Of a DNA stretch of 64,000 bases, positions 8,980 through 18,805 are shown in pieces. The stretch covers positions 2,480,001-2,544,000 of the forward strand of contig JAWKLZ010000001.1 of NCBI GenBank assembly GCA_041392475.1. The letters run 5' to 3'. The stretch is from Chitinophagales bacterium. Lineage in GTDB: Bacteria; Bacteroidota; Bacteroidia; Chitinophagales; UBA2359. The position numbers and the translations under genes were made by a program. The notes under the pieces were generated by a model, which was given only the letters and a program-made list of their open reading frames with translations, was not told the DNA's origin and made no database searches. Every line of letters begins with the position of its first letter. Positions within the stretch are counted from its first letter, which is position 1.

Positions 8980-10363
8980 TTACAGTTTCTTACCAAACTG
9001 TTTGGCGAAGGCGGTCAAAAAGCCAAGCGTACGCTGCATATCGGGATTGCCCATGACCCGCAACATGCCAAAAAATCCTACTTTTTGGGGTGGTTGATTT
9101 TGGCTTTCTGCCAATGCCTGTGCTGCACAATTGACAATTTTCAAAGTTTTAGGAGCCAGAGCACCGCTGTCCAACAAAGCCTTAAATTCTTCGGAACGCA
9201 TCAAAACGGTCATTTTGGAAGTCAAATTTGCGCCTTCTTTTAGCAACAAATCCAAGTCGAAACCATTGGCTGCTGCGGTTTGATATCCTTCGTCTAACAT
9301 ATCTATGGTCATCGCTACCAATCCAGGTCCTTGATTTGCCAATTCCAATACGCTGTTCAACTGCGATACCATTGCAGGGGAGGTGAGTTTTTCGGCTATT
9401 TCTAAAGCCGCTCCCAAACGTTCTTCAATGTCAATGCCTTTGTTCGAAGCTTGCCTTACTGCATCATCCGCCATATCTGCTACCATGCTTACCAATCCAG
9501 GTCCTTGATTTGCCAATTCCAATACGCTGTTCAACTGCGATACCATTGCAGGGGAGGTGAGTTTTTCGGCTATTTCTAAAGCCGCTCCCAAACGTTCTTC
9601 AATGTTAATGCCTTTGTTCGAAGCTTGCCTTACTGCATCATCCGCCATATCTGCTACCATGCTTACCAAACCAGGTGCTTTATTCGCCAATTCCAACACG
9701 CTGTTCAACTGCGATACCATTGCAGGGGAGGTGAGTTTTTCGGCTATTTCTAAGGCTCCTCCCAAACGTTCTTCAATGTTAATGCCTTTGTACGAAGCTT
9801 GCCTTACTGCATCATCCGCCATATCTGCTACCATGCTTACCAAACCAAGGTGCTTTATTCGCCAATTCCAACACGCTGTTCAACTGCGATACCATTGCAG
9901 GGGAGGTGAGTTTTTCGGCTATTTCTAAGGCTCCTCCCAAACGTTCTTCTAAGTTGATGCCTTTGTTAGAGGCTTGTTTTACCGCATCGTCTGCCATATC
10001 TGCTACCATACTTACCAAACCAGGTGCTTTATTCGCCAATTCCAACACGCTGTTCAACTGCGATACCATTGCAGGGGAGGTGAGTTTTTCGGCTATTTCT
10101 AAGGCTCCTCCCAAACGTTCCTCAATGTTGATACCTTTTACGGATGCCTTATTGTAAGTTTCATCTACAATATCCGCCGCCATACTCATCAGCCCTGGCC
10201 CTCGTTCGATGATTGTGGCCAGCCTATCCACTGTTTGCTCCAAAGTGTCTATTCTGTCAAGCAAATGGTTGATGGCGTGCAATGTTTTTTCACTGGTCAA
10301 GCGTTCTTGAAGTTGCTGTCCTTCTGCTGTATCCAACCATCCTCTGTTTCCGTTCTTGGTCAT
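8980..10363 (-). pseudogene. DUF1641-type tandem-repeat protein, interrupted by a 1-bp frameshift
   Basis: Two overlapping frames, 9812-10363 (N-terminal part) and 8980-9843 (C-terminal part), together encode one protein of about 460 residues. After a ~45-residue N-terminus come five units of 58 residues, each with SMVADMADDAV.QASNKG, IEERLG.ALEIAEKLTSPAM and QLNSVLELAN. A C-terminal segment (ITKMTVLMRSEEFKALLDSG-like) resembles the DUF1641 family, which often sits beside formate or sulfur oxidoreductases. The frame breaks where CCAGGT of the other repeats reads CCAAGGT (9845-9850). The reading would be restored by removing one A. It could be a real lesion or a sequencing/assembly error inside the repeats. 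The SoeA-like gene lies 49 bp upstream, so they are probably co-transcribed. Confidence 0.8.
9304..10174. repeat. Five tandem 174-bp repeats within the DUF1641-type gene
   Basis: The word GGGGAGGTGAG recurs at 9377, 9551, 9725, 9900 and 10074. Spacings are 174, 174, 175 and 174, and the odd spacing contains the frameshift. The boundaries given are approximate. Confidence 0.9.
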
Positions 10364-10412
10364 TGCGAAATATATTTTGTTTTATTAATTGATTAAAAGA
10401 TATATGGAAGCC

Positions 10413-13271
10413 CTACTTCAAATAAAATAAGTCTTCCTGTGGTCGAACAGGACGCTTAAACCAAAGCGGTCGCCGCAAACCACCTGGACCTGGCGCAGGT
10501 CGGGTCATATCCAACCATTTGCGATAGACTTCAAAAGACTTTTCGGTATCCACCATGATGTCACCGTACTTATCCTCTGGATGTGCCAATTCCACTCGAA
10601 CCTTCTGATGCCAACAGTGCATTCCGCTGATGGGGTCGGGGTGAACTGGAAAGGTAATGTTTTGATGTACACCGCCATCGCTCCAAAAAATGCGGGATGA
10701 ATCGGCATCGGTACTTTTGTAGGGGCGAATACCTTGCAGGGTTTGCATTTTCCATGCAGTACCCTCTTTTTTAATGGAAACCGTGTTGGTTGCCCAGCGA
10801 TTGCCCACTTTGTCTTGTGGTCTGCGCCAACGTCCGAGGTGATGCGAACAGGCAATAACTCCTGGCTTCATACCTTCTGTAACCCAGACTTTGTCGACAA
10901 AATAACCGATGTCGGTATTGATTCTGACCAAAGATCCTGTTTGAACGCCCATTTTTTCGGCATCCGAAGTGTGCATCCATATTGGGTTTCGATTCGCTAT
11001 TTCGGTGAGCCACTTGGCATTGCCCGAACGTGAGTGAATCAAGACAGGCAAACGGAAAGTCGGCACAAGCGGAAACTCTCCTTTGGAGGAGTCAATGTTG
11101 TCGGGGTGAATGTGACTTTTGATGTATGTCGGAATGGCGTGTTCGCCCCATTTCCAATCTACCATAGTTTGCGAGAAAAATTCTTGTTTTCGGGTTGGTG
11201 TGGGAAAACCTACATGTGCTTTGCCGTCCACCATCACACCTATTTCATTGCCGCCTTTCGTGATTACGCCTGTTTTTTGGTCAATAGCAGCATTTTGCAG
11301 TTCTGTGTCTTGCAACGTTTTGAGGTATTTGTTGTAAGAGGTTTTTTCGATTTCAAACGCCCCATATTTTTTCATATAGTCCAATGGATTCAATCCTTCT
11401 TTTGCAGCCGCTTCGGGCAATCCTGCAACGTTCTCAAAAATGTATTGGTAGTATTCATCAATGTTGATTTTTTCGCCTTCTCGATAAGGAGACAAAAAGT
11501 GTTTGCGGATGCCGAGACTACCGTCGGGATCTATGCGCCAAGAGAGTTCAATCCAAAACTCGTCTTCTTCCCACACTTCGCCTGGGTTGGTTTCGTAGGT
11601 AAATTCGGTAATTTTTCCCGCTCGCCTTGCCGCCTCTCGCAAAACGGGCTGGCGAAAAGCAATCCACATTCCGCTATGGGTCGCATAGCTGTTGATGTCG
11701 TGTCGCTCGGCTGAATGTCCCATTGGCAGCACATAGTCTGCAAAAAATGCTGTTTCGTTCCAAGTAGGCGTGAGTGCAATGTGCATCCCTACTTTTTCGG
11801 CATCTTGCAGCATTTCCATCCAACTGAATCCATCGGGATAGGTCCAAACGGGATTGAAGACACGGGTGAAATAGACCGACATTTTACCCCGATTTTCCTT
11901 CAAAAAATGCGGCAACAAAAAGCTCATTTCGAAGAATGCCAGTGGATATTCATTCGGAAAATGCAGTTCGTTCCAGAATTTGTGGGCAGGTGGATTGTCA
12001 AAAAACTTGGGCTTGAATTTGTTCCAACTATTGGGTGAAGTTCCTCCAACGGTTCCCACACTACCTGTCAAAACATTGAGAAAATGCAAACAACGAGAAA
12101 CGCACCAGCCGCCAAGGTTGCCGCTTGCTGCACTTCTCCAATTGTGGGTCGCAAATCGTTCTCCTGCTTTGCCTATTTCTGTAGCGACTTCTATTACTGT
12201 TGCAGCTTTTACGCCACTTTCTTGTTCTGCAAATTCGGGTGTATATTCGGCGTAAACGTCTATCAATACTTCAATGAAGTTGTCGAAAGTGCGCTCTACT
12301 GCGGGATGTTCTTTTTCTAGGTATTCTTCCCAGTTGACCCAATTGCGGACAAACTTTTCATTGTAGAGTTTTTTCTGCAAAATGATGCGAGCCATTGCCA
12401 ACAACAAAGCAGCTTCACTTCCTGGATAGGTTGGCATCCAATAGTTTGCCATGCTTGCGGTGTTGGACAAACGGGGGTCCATGACCGCCAATTTTGCACC
12501 TGCCATCATACCTTCAATGATGCGCTGTGCATGTGGATTGAAGTAGTGTCCAGATTCTAAGTGTGCGCTAATCAGCAGAATAAACTTAGCATTGGCATGG
12601 TCGGGGGAAGGGCGGTCGTAGCCATACCATATATTGTAGCCAAATCGTGCGCCTGATGAGCAGATGTTGGTGTGGCTGTTGTGCCCGTCAACACCCCATG
12701 CCTGTAACACCCTATCCATGTAACCTTCATGTCCGGGGCGACCAACATGGTAGGCGACTTCATTGTTTCTACCTTCTTGTAGTGCCTTGCGAATTTCGGC
12801 AGAAATTTCATTGAGGGCTTGGTCCCAAGTGATGCGTTCCCATTCTCCTGCTCCTCGTTCGCCTTTTCGTTTCATGGGGTAGAGGATGCGATCTGGATCG
12901 GTGATTTGGTTGATGGTAGCGGGACCTTTGGCGCAGTTGCGTCCTCGGCTTCCGGGGTGGTAGGGATTGCCTTCAAATTTTCGTATTTGATTGGTTTCTT
13001 TGTCGACATAAGACAACAAACCACAAGCAGATTCACAATTGAAGCAGGTGGTCGGCACAATGGAATAGTGTTTTTTGTCCTTTTTGGGCCAGCTTTTGGC
13101 TTCGTATTCTACCCAATCATCCCACTGCTCGGGGGGAGGATATTTAGTGAGGTCACCAGGCTCAGTGAGGCGAGGTAAGGCAATTTCTTGTTGTTTTTCG
13201 TGTAGGTTAGGAATGATGCGGAGTTTTTCCGCTATTTTTTCTATGATGGAGGGTTTGTGTTTGTAGCTCAT
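10413..13271 (-). CDS. Molybdopterin oxidoreductase catalytic subunit, SoeA/PsrA-like
   Basis: A 952-residue member of the complex iron-sulfur molybdoenzyme family. A 4Fe-4S site lies near the N-terminus (Cys76, 79, 83 and 113; CFNCESAC ... NCAKG). A probable Mo-ligand Cys204 is in TNICSSG. The molybdopterin domains follow (SAHLESGHYFNPHAQRI, MDPRLSN, TPTWNETAFFADYVLP, LGRWRRPQ). There is no Tat signal (MSYKHKPSIIEK), which fits a cytoplasmic sulfite dehydrogenase SoeA better than periplasmic PsrA or PhsA. The partner iron-sulfur/membrane subunit is encoded at 17044-18681. Sulfite oxidation feeding quinone is inferred from the SQR neighbour; polysulfide or thiosulfate reduction is the alternative. 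A dyad 122 bp upstream matches one before the partner gene. Confidence 0.85.
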   Translation of the reverse strand: MSYKHKPSIIEKIAEKLRIIPNLHEKQQEIALPRLTEPGDLTKYPPPEQWDDWVEYEAKSWPKKDKKHYSIVPTTCFNCESACGLLSYVDKETNQIRKFEGNPYHPGSRGRNCAKGPATINQITDPDRILYPMKRKGERGAGEWERITWDQALNEISAEIRKALQEGRNNEVAYHVGRPGHEGYMDRVLQAWGVDGHNSHTNICSSGARFGYNIWYGYDRPSPDHANAKFILLISAHLESGHYFNPHAQRIIEGMMAGAKLAVMDPRLSNTASMANYWMPTYPGSEAALLLAMARIILQKKLYNEKFVRNWVNWEEYLEKEHPAVERTFDNFIEVLIDVYAEYTPEFAEQESGVKAATVIEVATEIGKAGERFATHNWRSAASGNLGGWCVSRCLHFLNVLTGSVGTVGGTSPNSWNKFKPKFFDNPPAHKFWNELHFPNEYPLAFFEMSFLLPHFLKENRGKMSVYFTRVFNPVWTYPDGFSWMEMLQDAEKVGMHIALTPTWNETAFFADYVLPMGHSAERHDINSYATHSGMWIAFRQPVLREAARRAGKITEFTYETNPGEVWEEDEFWIELSWRIDPDGSLGIRKHFLSPYREGEKINIDEYYQYIFENVAGLPEAAAKEGLNPLDYMKKYGAFEIEKTSYNKYLKTLQDTELQNAAIDQKTGVITKGGNEIGVMVDGKAHVGFPTPTRKQEFFSQTMVDWKWGEHAIPTYIKSHIHPDNIDSSKGEFPLVPTFRLPVLIHSRSGNAKWLTEIANRNPIWMHTSDAEKMGVQTGSLVRINTDIGYFVDKVWVTEGMKPGVIACSHHLGRWRRPQDKVGNRWATNTVSIKKEGTAWKMQTLQGIRPYKSTDADSSRIFWSDGGVHQNITFPVHPDPISGMHCWHQKVRVELAHPEDKYGDIMVDTEKSFEVYRKWLDMTRPAPGPGGLRRPLWFKRPVRPQEDLFYLK

Positions 13272-13392
13272 TCTTTTCTATTTACTAAGTAATGAATCCT
13301 ATTGAAGTGTCAATATCGTTTAAATATTTCTACTTATTGATTGTTTTGGATTTAATTGTAGGCATAGTTACGGATAATCCGTTTCACAAATA

Positions 13393-13406
13393 GTGACTTT
13401 TATCAC
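13393..13406. promoter_or_regulatory. Candidate Crp/Fnr-type operator upstream of the SoeA-like gene
   Basis: GTGACTTTTATCAC, an imperfect dyad GTGAY-N4-RTCAC, lies ~122 bp before the SoeA-like start. It differs by one base from the site before the SoeBC-like gene. The remaining 13272-13753 spacer is AT-rich with no supported gene. Confidence 0.45.
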
Positions 13407-13753
13407 CAAATGGGCTATGAGGTCATTTTACTGTTGTTTGAGGAGATGTATATATTTTTGGGTAGTAATTATTTTCCTGCAAATGCTTTATCTAAAATAA
13501 TTTTCTCTCTAAACCTAAAACCCTCAGTTTTCAAAGAACTATTACTATTCTTAATAATAGCATCCATAATCTCCATAAATTAAATACAAATTTATTTTTG
13601 GCAAAAAATTTGCTGTTAAGTTCTTCAACACACTATTAATAAAACACACATATCAAATTTTTCAATAGTTTAACAGACATTATTATGACAATTTATTGAA
13701 TTGAGGTCATAATTATGCCTAATATTAATCCACGAAATAAATAGTAGAATACA

Positions 13754-16700
13754 ATGAGACTTATCAAGCCCTTACACTCACTCTTGTACAGAAACAATCG
13801 TTTTTTCAAATTAAGCAAACATTCACTATATAAGTTCCTGTCTGTTTTTCTCCTGCTTTTTAGTTTTCACACATCTTCAATTGCCCAAACTTGTAGTGGC
13901 AATGCTACGACAGTTGTTTCCTCCCATTATACCTACAATTCTACCCGAGCATTGGGTGTGGCAAACAACTCTGGTGCTGGCCTGTACAACATAAATGCAC
14001 AACTGGTATTGGATCTGGGAAACATTCTAAACTCAGGTCAAAATTTCACAATTCGCTGGGCAGATGTGTCTAGTACCGATCCTATAATCCGCATAGAACA
14101 ATCTTTGGATGGAGTGAATTTTACCACCGCAACAGGCAGTCCTTTTACCGTAAATACCTCAAATTCATGGGCAAATAAAGTGGTCACTACCAACACCCAA
14201 ACACGCTATTTGAGGATTACGAATACCAATGACAGCGATTTGTTGATAGATGCCATCACTTTTACATCGGTATCTTGTGACAATACACCAAATTTTACCA
14301 ATAGAGTGGATGATGGAACTTGCACAGGAAGTACCGTTAACAATGATGCAGCCATTATTTCTTATAGCATCATCAATGCCAATAGGATAGGCATCAGCTC
14401 GGCAAATGCAAGCAGCTACAATGGAAATGCTTATGCAAGTGCCAGTACAATCAGTGGTGGAACTTTCACCTTCTCCAATTTGATGCACAATACCACCTAC
14501 ATCATTCGAGCCTTCAATGGAAACAATACCAACTTTACAGATGCAACGGTTTCTGTTATTTCTGCCCCTTGTCAACCCCCTTCTGATTTGCCGTGGACAG
14601 CTGGAGATTGTGGCATTTTATTAGGAGGAGTTGCAGCAGCCACCTGTGGAGTCACTACTTCTGTTCCTGAATCTATGCGTTGGAGTTTTGGATTGATGGA
14701 CATCAAAAATTCTATTCCCGCTTCAGGTAGGGTGGACCAATCAGGCAATCAAGCCATGTATCATCATTCTTCTTGGCACATTGATCAGATTGGAAATGTC
14801 TATGGGATTGCAATGAACCAAACCACAGGAGATATATTTTTGACCGCTTCGGCGAATTATGGAGCGGGTTTTTTGGGTCAACCTGGCATCATCAAGTATG
14901 GCAGCATTGGAGGAGGAGCCAGTAGTTTGGCTGCTGCAGGAACAGTTTATCGAATAGATGGTTATTCGGGACAAGCAAGCGTATTTGCACAATTGCCCCA
15001 ACAATCTACCACTATTAACAACGAAGACTGTGAAACTACAGAATCTGCTTCCAGAACAACAGGCCCAGGGTTGGGAAACATTGCTTACGATGAAACCCAC
15101 AACCAGTATTTTGTATCAAATATTGAAGATGGAAGAATCTATCGTTTGAATGCTTCAGGCACTATCTTAGATTCTTACGATCCACTGATTTACGACAATG
15201 GTGCAGCAGGAATTACCAATTTAGAGGACTTGGCCTATGGTTTGGCTGTTGAGCCTGATGGCGGACGTTTATTTTTTGGAATGGTGGATGCCCCCAATGG
15301 AGGTTCTATTGCAGGAGTTGGTACTGTTCCCATTTACTCAGTTGCATTGACGGGGAGCGGTGGTTTTTCAGGAACTGTGAACAATACCAATATGCCAAGC
15401 GGAGCAACTTACAATAACTATGTAGGTGCGGATGTATTTCATACCAATATCTCTACGGGTAGTTCTACTGGTTCTACCTACACAACCAATACTGTTTATC
15501 TCATCTCCGATTTGGCATTTTCACCCAATGGTGATTTGTTAGCAGCAGTCAGAGTGAGTTGCAAAAACACATTTTTTAGTTCTTACAATCACTGGGGAGA
15601 AACAAATATCATCACAAAAAATGGATCAGGTATTTACAACAACAGCATTACCGAACTGAATGTTTCGGTACAAGGAGATGCGGCAGTTGAAGACAGTTAT
15701 GGAGGAGTAGGAGTCTATGAACTGCAAGATGGCTCAGGAGAAATCCACTATGTCCTCTCTTCTTCGGATATTTTGGATGAAGCAGGGCCTCACGGTATTG
15801 CGGTCTTCAAATCTACCACTACCAATTCCCCCATTTCTCCCTTGGGAGCACTCTCTTATGGTTTTGTGGACTCTGGCGACCCCAAAGGAATGGGAGGAGA
15901 TGTTGAAGTTTTTAGTTCATGTGATTGTACTGAACCCACTGCTAGTGCTTCCGCTGATGATGGCACCTGTTCTACAGGCACTACTCCTAATAATGACGCA
16001 AGTATCACTTTGTCAGGAATATCTAATGGTACTCGAATAAGTATCAGTAGTGCAAATGCAGCGAGTTATGATGGCGATGTCTTTTTTGATGCGACCAATA
16101 TTTCGGGTAGTAGTGCTACGCTCTCCAATTTGCAGCACAATGCAGATTACATCATCCGAGTCTTCAATGGAGGAGGAGCTTGTTACACAGATTTTACAAT
16201 CACAACCCCAGATATTTCTATACCCACTTGCTCTGCCTCCAATGACAGCCCCATCTGTATCGGAAATACCTTGCAACTTACTTCAACAGGTGGCATGTCT
16301 TGGTCTTGGAGCAGCAATGGAAGTGCGGTATTAAGCAGTATGACTGCCCAGAACCCGACTGCAACGAATGTAAGCAATGGCGAAATTTTTAGTGTAACGG
16401 TAACAGACGGAAATGGTTGTAGCAGCACTTGTACAACGACTGCAACAGTTACGAACCCTCCTATCTTGACTCCAAACAACGATGCGCTTTTGTGCAATGG
16501 CGATAGCAATGGCACGGTGAGTGTGGGTGTTTCGGGAGGCAGTCCAACCTTCAATTATGCTTGGTCCACAGGCGGCAATGCAGCAAGTATAACCAATTTG
16601 AGCGCAGGAACTTATACGGTAACAGTCACAGATGCCAGCAATTGTGTGACAACGGCCACAGCCACAGTGACAGAACCCAGTACGCTTGGAGTCGTATTGA

Positions 16701-16954
16701 ATCCAAGTAATGTAACTGTCAAACATGGCTACGATGGAAGTATTACTACATCTGTTACGGGTGGAACTCCTAACTATGCCTACGAATGGAGCAATGGCGA
16801 AACAACTGCCAATCTCAGTGCTTTATCAGCAGGTACTTATACGGTGACAGTCACCGATTTCAATGATTGTACACAAACTGCCGAAGTGACCATTACACAA
16901 CCTAATTGTCCGCCTAATATTGAATGTGGGAGGGTGAGTGTGGCGAGGAATTAA
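13754..16954 (+). CDS. Large secreted protein with duplicated Ig-like modules and SprB-like repeats
   Basis: A 1066-residue protein with a long N-region and Sec signal (hydrophobic segment near residues 29-45, ending SSIAQ). A domain of about 130 residues (LGNILNSGQNF, IRIEQSLDGVNF) resembles a galactose-binding-like fold. A module is present twice, near residues 180-275 and 735-830 (DDGTC...NNDA, ISSANA.SY, THNT.YIIRAFNG-like). The centre looks like a beta-propeller (GPGLGNIAYDETHNQYF, DLAYGLAVEPDG, SDLAFSPNGDLL). Two SprB-like repeats close the protein (CNGDSNGTVSVGVSGG, NLSAGTYTVTVTDASN). I see no T9SS sorting domain at the C-terminus, which is unusual for such a protein. It lies opposite to and between the two sulfur-oxidation subunits; no functional link is shown. 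Confidence 0.85.
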   Translation: MRLIKPLHSLLYRNNRFFKLSKHSLYKFLSVFLLLFSFHTSSIAQTCSGNATTVVSSHYTYNSTRALGVANNSGAGLYNINAQLVLDLGNILNSGQNFTIRWADVSSTDPIIRIEQSLDGVNFTTATGSPFTVNTSNSWANKVVTTNTQTRYLRITNTNDSDLLIDAITFTSVSCDNTPNFTNRVDDGTCTGSTVNNDAAIISYSIINANRIGISSANASSYNGNAYASASTISGGTFTFSNLMHNTTYIIRAFNGNNTNFTDATVSVISAPCQPPSDLPWTAGDCGILLGGVAAATCGVTTSVPESMRWSFGLMDIKNSIPASGRVDQSGNQAMYHHSSWHIDQIGNVYGIAMNQTTGDIFLTASANYGAGFLGQPGIIKYGSIGGGASSLAAAGTVYRIDGYSGQASVFAQLPQQSTTINNEDCETTESASRTTGPGLGNIAYDETHNQYFVSNIEDGRIYRLNASGTILDSYDPLIYDNGAAGITNLEDLAYGLAVEPDGGRLFFGMVDAPNGGSIAGVGTVPIYSVALTGSGGFSGTVNNTNMPSGATYNNYVGADVFHTNISTGSSTGSTYTTNTVYLISDLAFSPNGDLLAAVRVSCKNTFFSSYNHWGETNIITKNGSGIYNNSITELNVSVQGDAAVEDSYGGVGVYELQDGSGEIHYVLSSSDILDEAGPHGIAVFKSTTTNSPISPLGALSYGFVDSGDPKGMGGDVEVFSSCDCTEPTASASADDGTCSTGTTPNNDASITLSGISNGTRISISSANAASYDGDVFFDATNISGSSATLSNLQHNADYIIRVFNGGGACYTDFTITTPDISIPTCSASNDSPICIGNTLQLTSTGGMSWSWSSNGSAVLSSMTAQNPTATNVSNGEIFSVTVTDGNGCSSTCTTTATVTNPPILTPNNDALLCNGDSNGTVSVGVSGGSPTFNYAWSTGGNAASITNLSAGTYTVTVTDASNCVTTATATVTEPSTLGVVLNPSNVTVKHGYDGSITTSVTGGTPNYAYEWSNGETTANLSALSAGTYTVTVTDFNDCTQTAEVTITQPNCPPNIECGRVSVARN

Positions 16955-16975
16955 GCAGTGAATCTATCAAACAAG

Positions 16976-17009
16976 AAAAGGCATGAACTCTTCCAAATTC
17001 ATGCCTTTT
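16976..17009. terminator. Intrinsic terminator between convergent genes
   Basis: AAAAGGCATGAA pairs with TTCATGCCTTTT around a 10-base loop, between the secreted protein gene and the SoeBC-like gene. Confidence 0.85.
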
Positions 17010-17043
17010 CGCTTTTCTGCAAAAGCCTATTGTTTTAATTCTA

Positions 17044-18681
17044 TCAATTCAACTCAATCTGCTGCGGTGCTTCTACCCATATTTTTTCGGTAATGTAAAT
17101 ACCTACCAAAGCCGTCAATCCTGCAACCGCAAGAATAGGAATGGAAGTACCTCCCACAAAAGCAAGCACCAAAGGAATTACATTGCCGAGGATCAATGTG
17201 CCACCCCAAAATTGATTTTTATACATTCCAGAAGTAATCATTTTTACAACTGTCTTTGCATCATCCGTTGGATGGGGAACGGTAATTTCTGCCCATAAAA
17301 TCACCAAATTGGTGATAGTTGAAGCAATCAAAACCATTTTCAAATAAGCTATCCATTCTGTATTTCCGCCCATTGCAGCCGCTAATACCAACAAGATGGC
17401 GGCACCAGCCATAAAACTATGTATCAACATGTGCATCGGTAAAACTGGACTTTGCCAAAAATCACGTCCTTTGGATTGGGCAAACAAGAAGGCCGTGTAA
17501 ATGGCAGTAATCACTCCAAACACAGCACCTATCCACCAAAAAGCCGTCACCAAAGCATCCATTTGTAAAAATTTTGCGCCCAACCAAAACGTCAAAAGAC
17601 CACCGTAAATCGCCAAGGCATAACCACCTTTGACCAACCATGAACGCCATTGAGGTCGAAGCATGACATACAAAAATCGTTTGGGTTGGTCCAAATCCAT
17701 TACCAACAAAACGGTCGTTGCAGCCAAAAACAAAAGACTAATACCAACAGCCGCCCATTCGGTCATGGCTTCAACAGGCGCAATACCAAAAGCTACGGCT
17801 AAAAAGGTCACCAAAAATGTACCTGCTGCAATGGCTTTCGTCCACACATAAGTCGACACTTCCCATCCCCAAAGGATGCCTTTTTTGGGTGCATCATACA
17901 CACGTTTGGCATTTTCCATCACCGCTTCAATGGTTCTTTTCTTAGGTTGTGTTGCTGCAACATCTATTGCAGGTTTGGGAGTAATGGTTTCACCTGATAG
18001 TTCCGCTGCCATTTCGACCAAACTTTTGCCGTCCATGATTTTTTCGGCAGCATAGCGGGCATAGTGTCCGACACCTCCCGTTTGGGAATTCCACATATAG
18101 TCGTCCGACTTTTGGGTAGCTGAAGCATTGAGAGAACTCAAGTCTCCATCAATGTAAAATACATTGGGTTTTGTACCTTTTTCTGGTTTGCGGACAGTGA
18201 CAGCTTCTCTCGAAAGCAATTGAGCGATTTCGGTTGTTGGGTCTTCCATATCACCTGAAATGATGGCATGTTCCGGGCAGACATTCACACATGCTGGCTC
18301 CAAACCCACATCAACTCTATGGGCGCAGTAATTACATTTTGCAGCCGTATGGGTGTTGGGGTCAATGTAGAGAACATCATAGGGACAGGCTTGCATACAA
18401 GATTTGCAGCCAATGCAACGGTCATTGTCAAAATCCACAATTCCGTCAGGTCGAATATAGAGCGCCTCAACAGGGCAGATTTCTACACAGGGCGCATCGG
18501 TGCAATGGTTGCAGCGCATGACCGAAAAAAGTCGTCGAGAATCGGGAAAAGTTCCTTTTTCGACTTGTTTGACCCAAGTTCGGTTTACACCTATTGGCAC
18601 ATCGTGTTCTGATTTGCAGGCTACTGTACATGCGTGACAGCCTATACATTTGCGATTGTCTATTACGAATCCGTATTTCAT
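17044..18681 (-). CDS. Fused iron-sulfur/NrfD-type membrane subunit (SoeB-SoeC-like)
   Basis: A 545-residue fusion. Residues 1-145 hold four 4Fe-4S binding sets (Cys12/15/18/22, 57/60/65/69, 89/92/95/99, 116/119/131/135), the PsrB/SoeB pattern. A linker of ~130 residues carries a Pro- and Lys-rich stretch. Residues ~275-540 contain about eight hydrophobic helices of the NrfD/PsrC family (WEVSTYVWTKAIAAGTFL, VLPMHMLIHSFMAGAA). The expected role is to carry electrons from the molybdopterin subunit to membrane quinone. It is separated from the SoeA-like gene by a plus-strand gene, so it needs its own promoter; a Crp/Fnr-like dyad lies ~60 bp upstream. B and C are separate genes in most described Soe or Psr complexes, so the fusion is notable. 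Confidence 0.88.
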   Translation of the reverse strand: MKYGFVIDNRKCIGCHACTVACKSEHDVPIGVNRTWVKQVEKGTFPDSRRLFSVMRCNHCTDAPCVEICPVEALYIRPDGIVDFDNDRCIGCKSCMQACPYDVLYIDPNTHTAAKCNYCAHRVDVGLEPACVNVCPEHAIISGDMEDPTTEIAQLLSREAVTVRKPEKGTKPNVFYIDGDLSSLNASATQKSDDYMWNSQTGGVGHYARYAAEKIMDGKSLVEMAAELSGETITPKPAIDVAATQPKKRTIEAVMENAKRVYDAPKKGILWGWEVSTYVWTKAIAAGTFLVTFLAVAFGIAPVEAMTEWAAVGISLLFLAATTVLLVMDLDQPKRFLYVMLRPQWRSWLVKGGYALAIYGGLLTFWLGAKFLQMDALVTAFWWIGAVFGVITAIYTAFLFAQSKGRDFWQSPVLPMHMLIHSFMAGAAILLVLAAAMGGNTEWIAYLKMVLIASTITNLVILWAEITVPHPTDDAKTVVKMITSGMYKNQFWGGTLILGNVIPLVLAFVGGTSIPILAVAGLTALVGIYITEKIWVEAPQQIELN

Positions 18682-18731
18682 GTGGTTGTTTGTTGTTGGC
18701 TTTGAAAGTCGAAATATAAGGGAAGATAGGT

Positions 18732-18759
18732 AAAATGTGGGTGACTATTATCACATTTT
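18732..18759. promoter_or_regulatory. Candidate Crp/Fnr-type operator upstream of the SoeBC-like gene
   Basis: GTGACTATTATCAC (18741-18754) matches the SoeA-like site at 13 of 14 bases. It sits inside a wider dyad AAAATGTG-N12-CACATTTT. Confidence 0.5.
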
Positions 18760-18805
18760 GCAGTTTTGTGAAAGTTGAATGGTAGGAAAGGAAAAAACTA
18801 CAAGT

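Noticed and set aside
10734..12320. Plus-strand frames opposite the SoeA-like gene, up to 226 codons
   Set aside because: Their Cys/Phe-rich sequence is a typical antisense shadow of a conserved enzyme; no ribosome-binding site or family.
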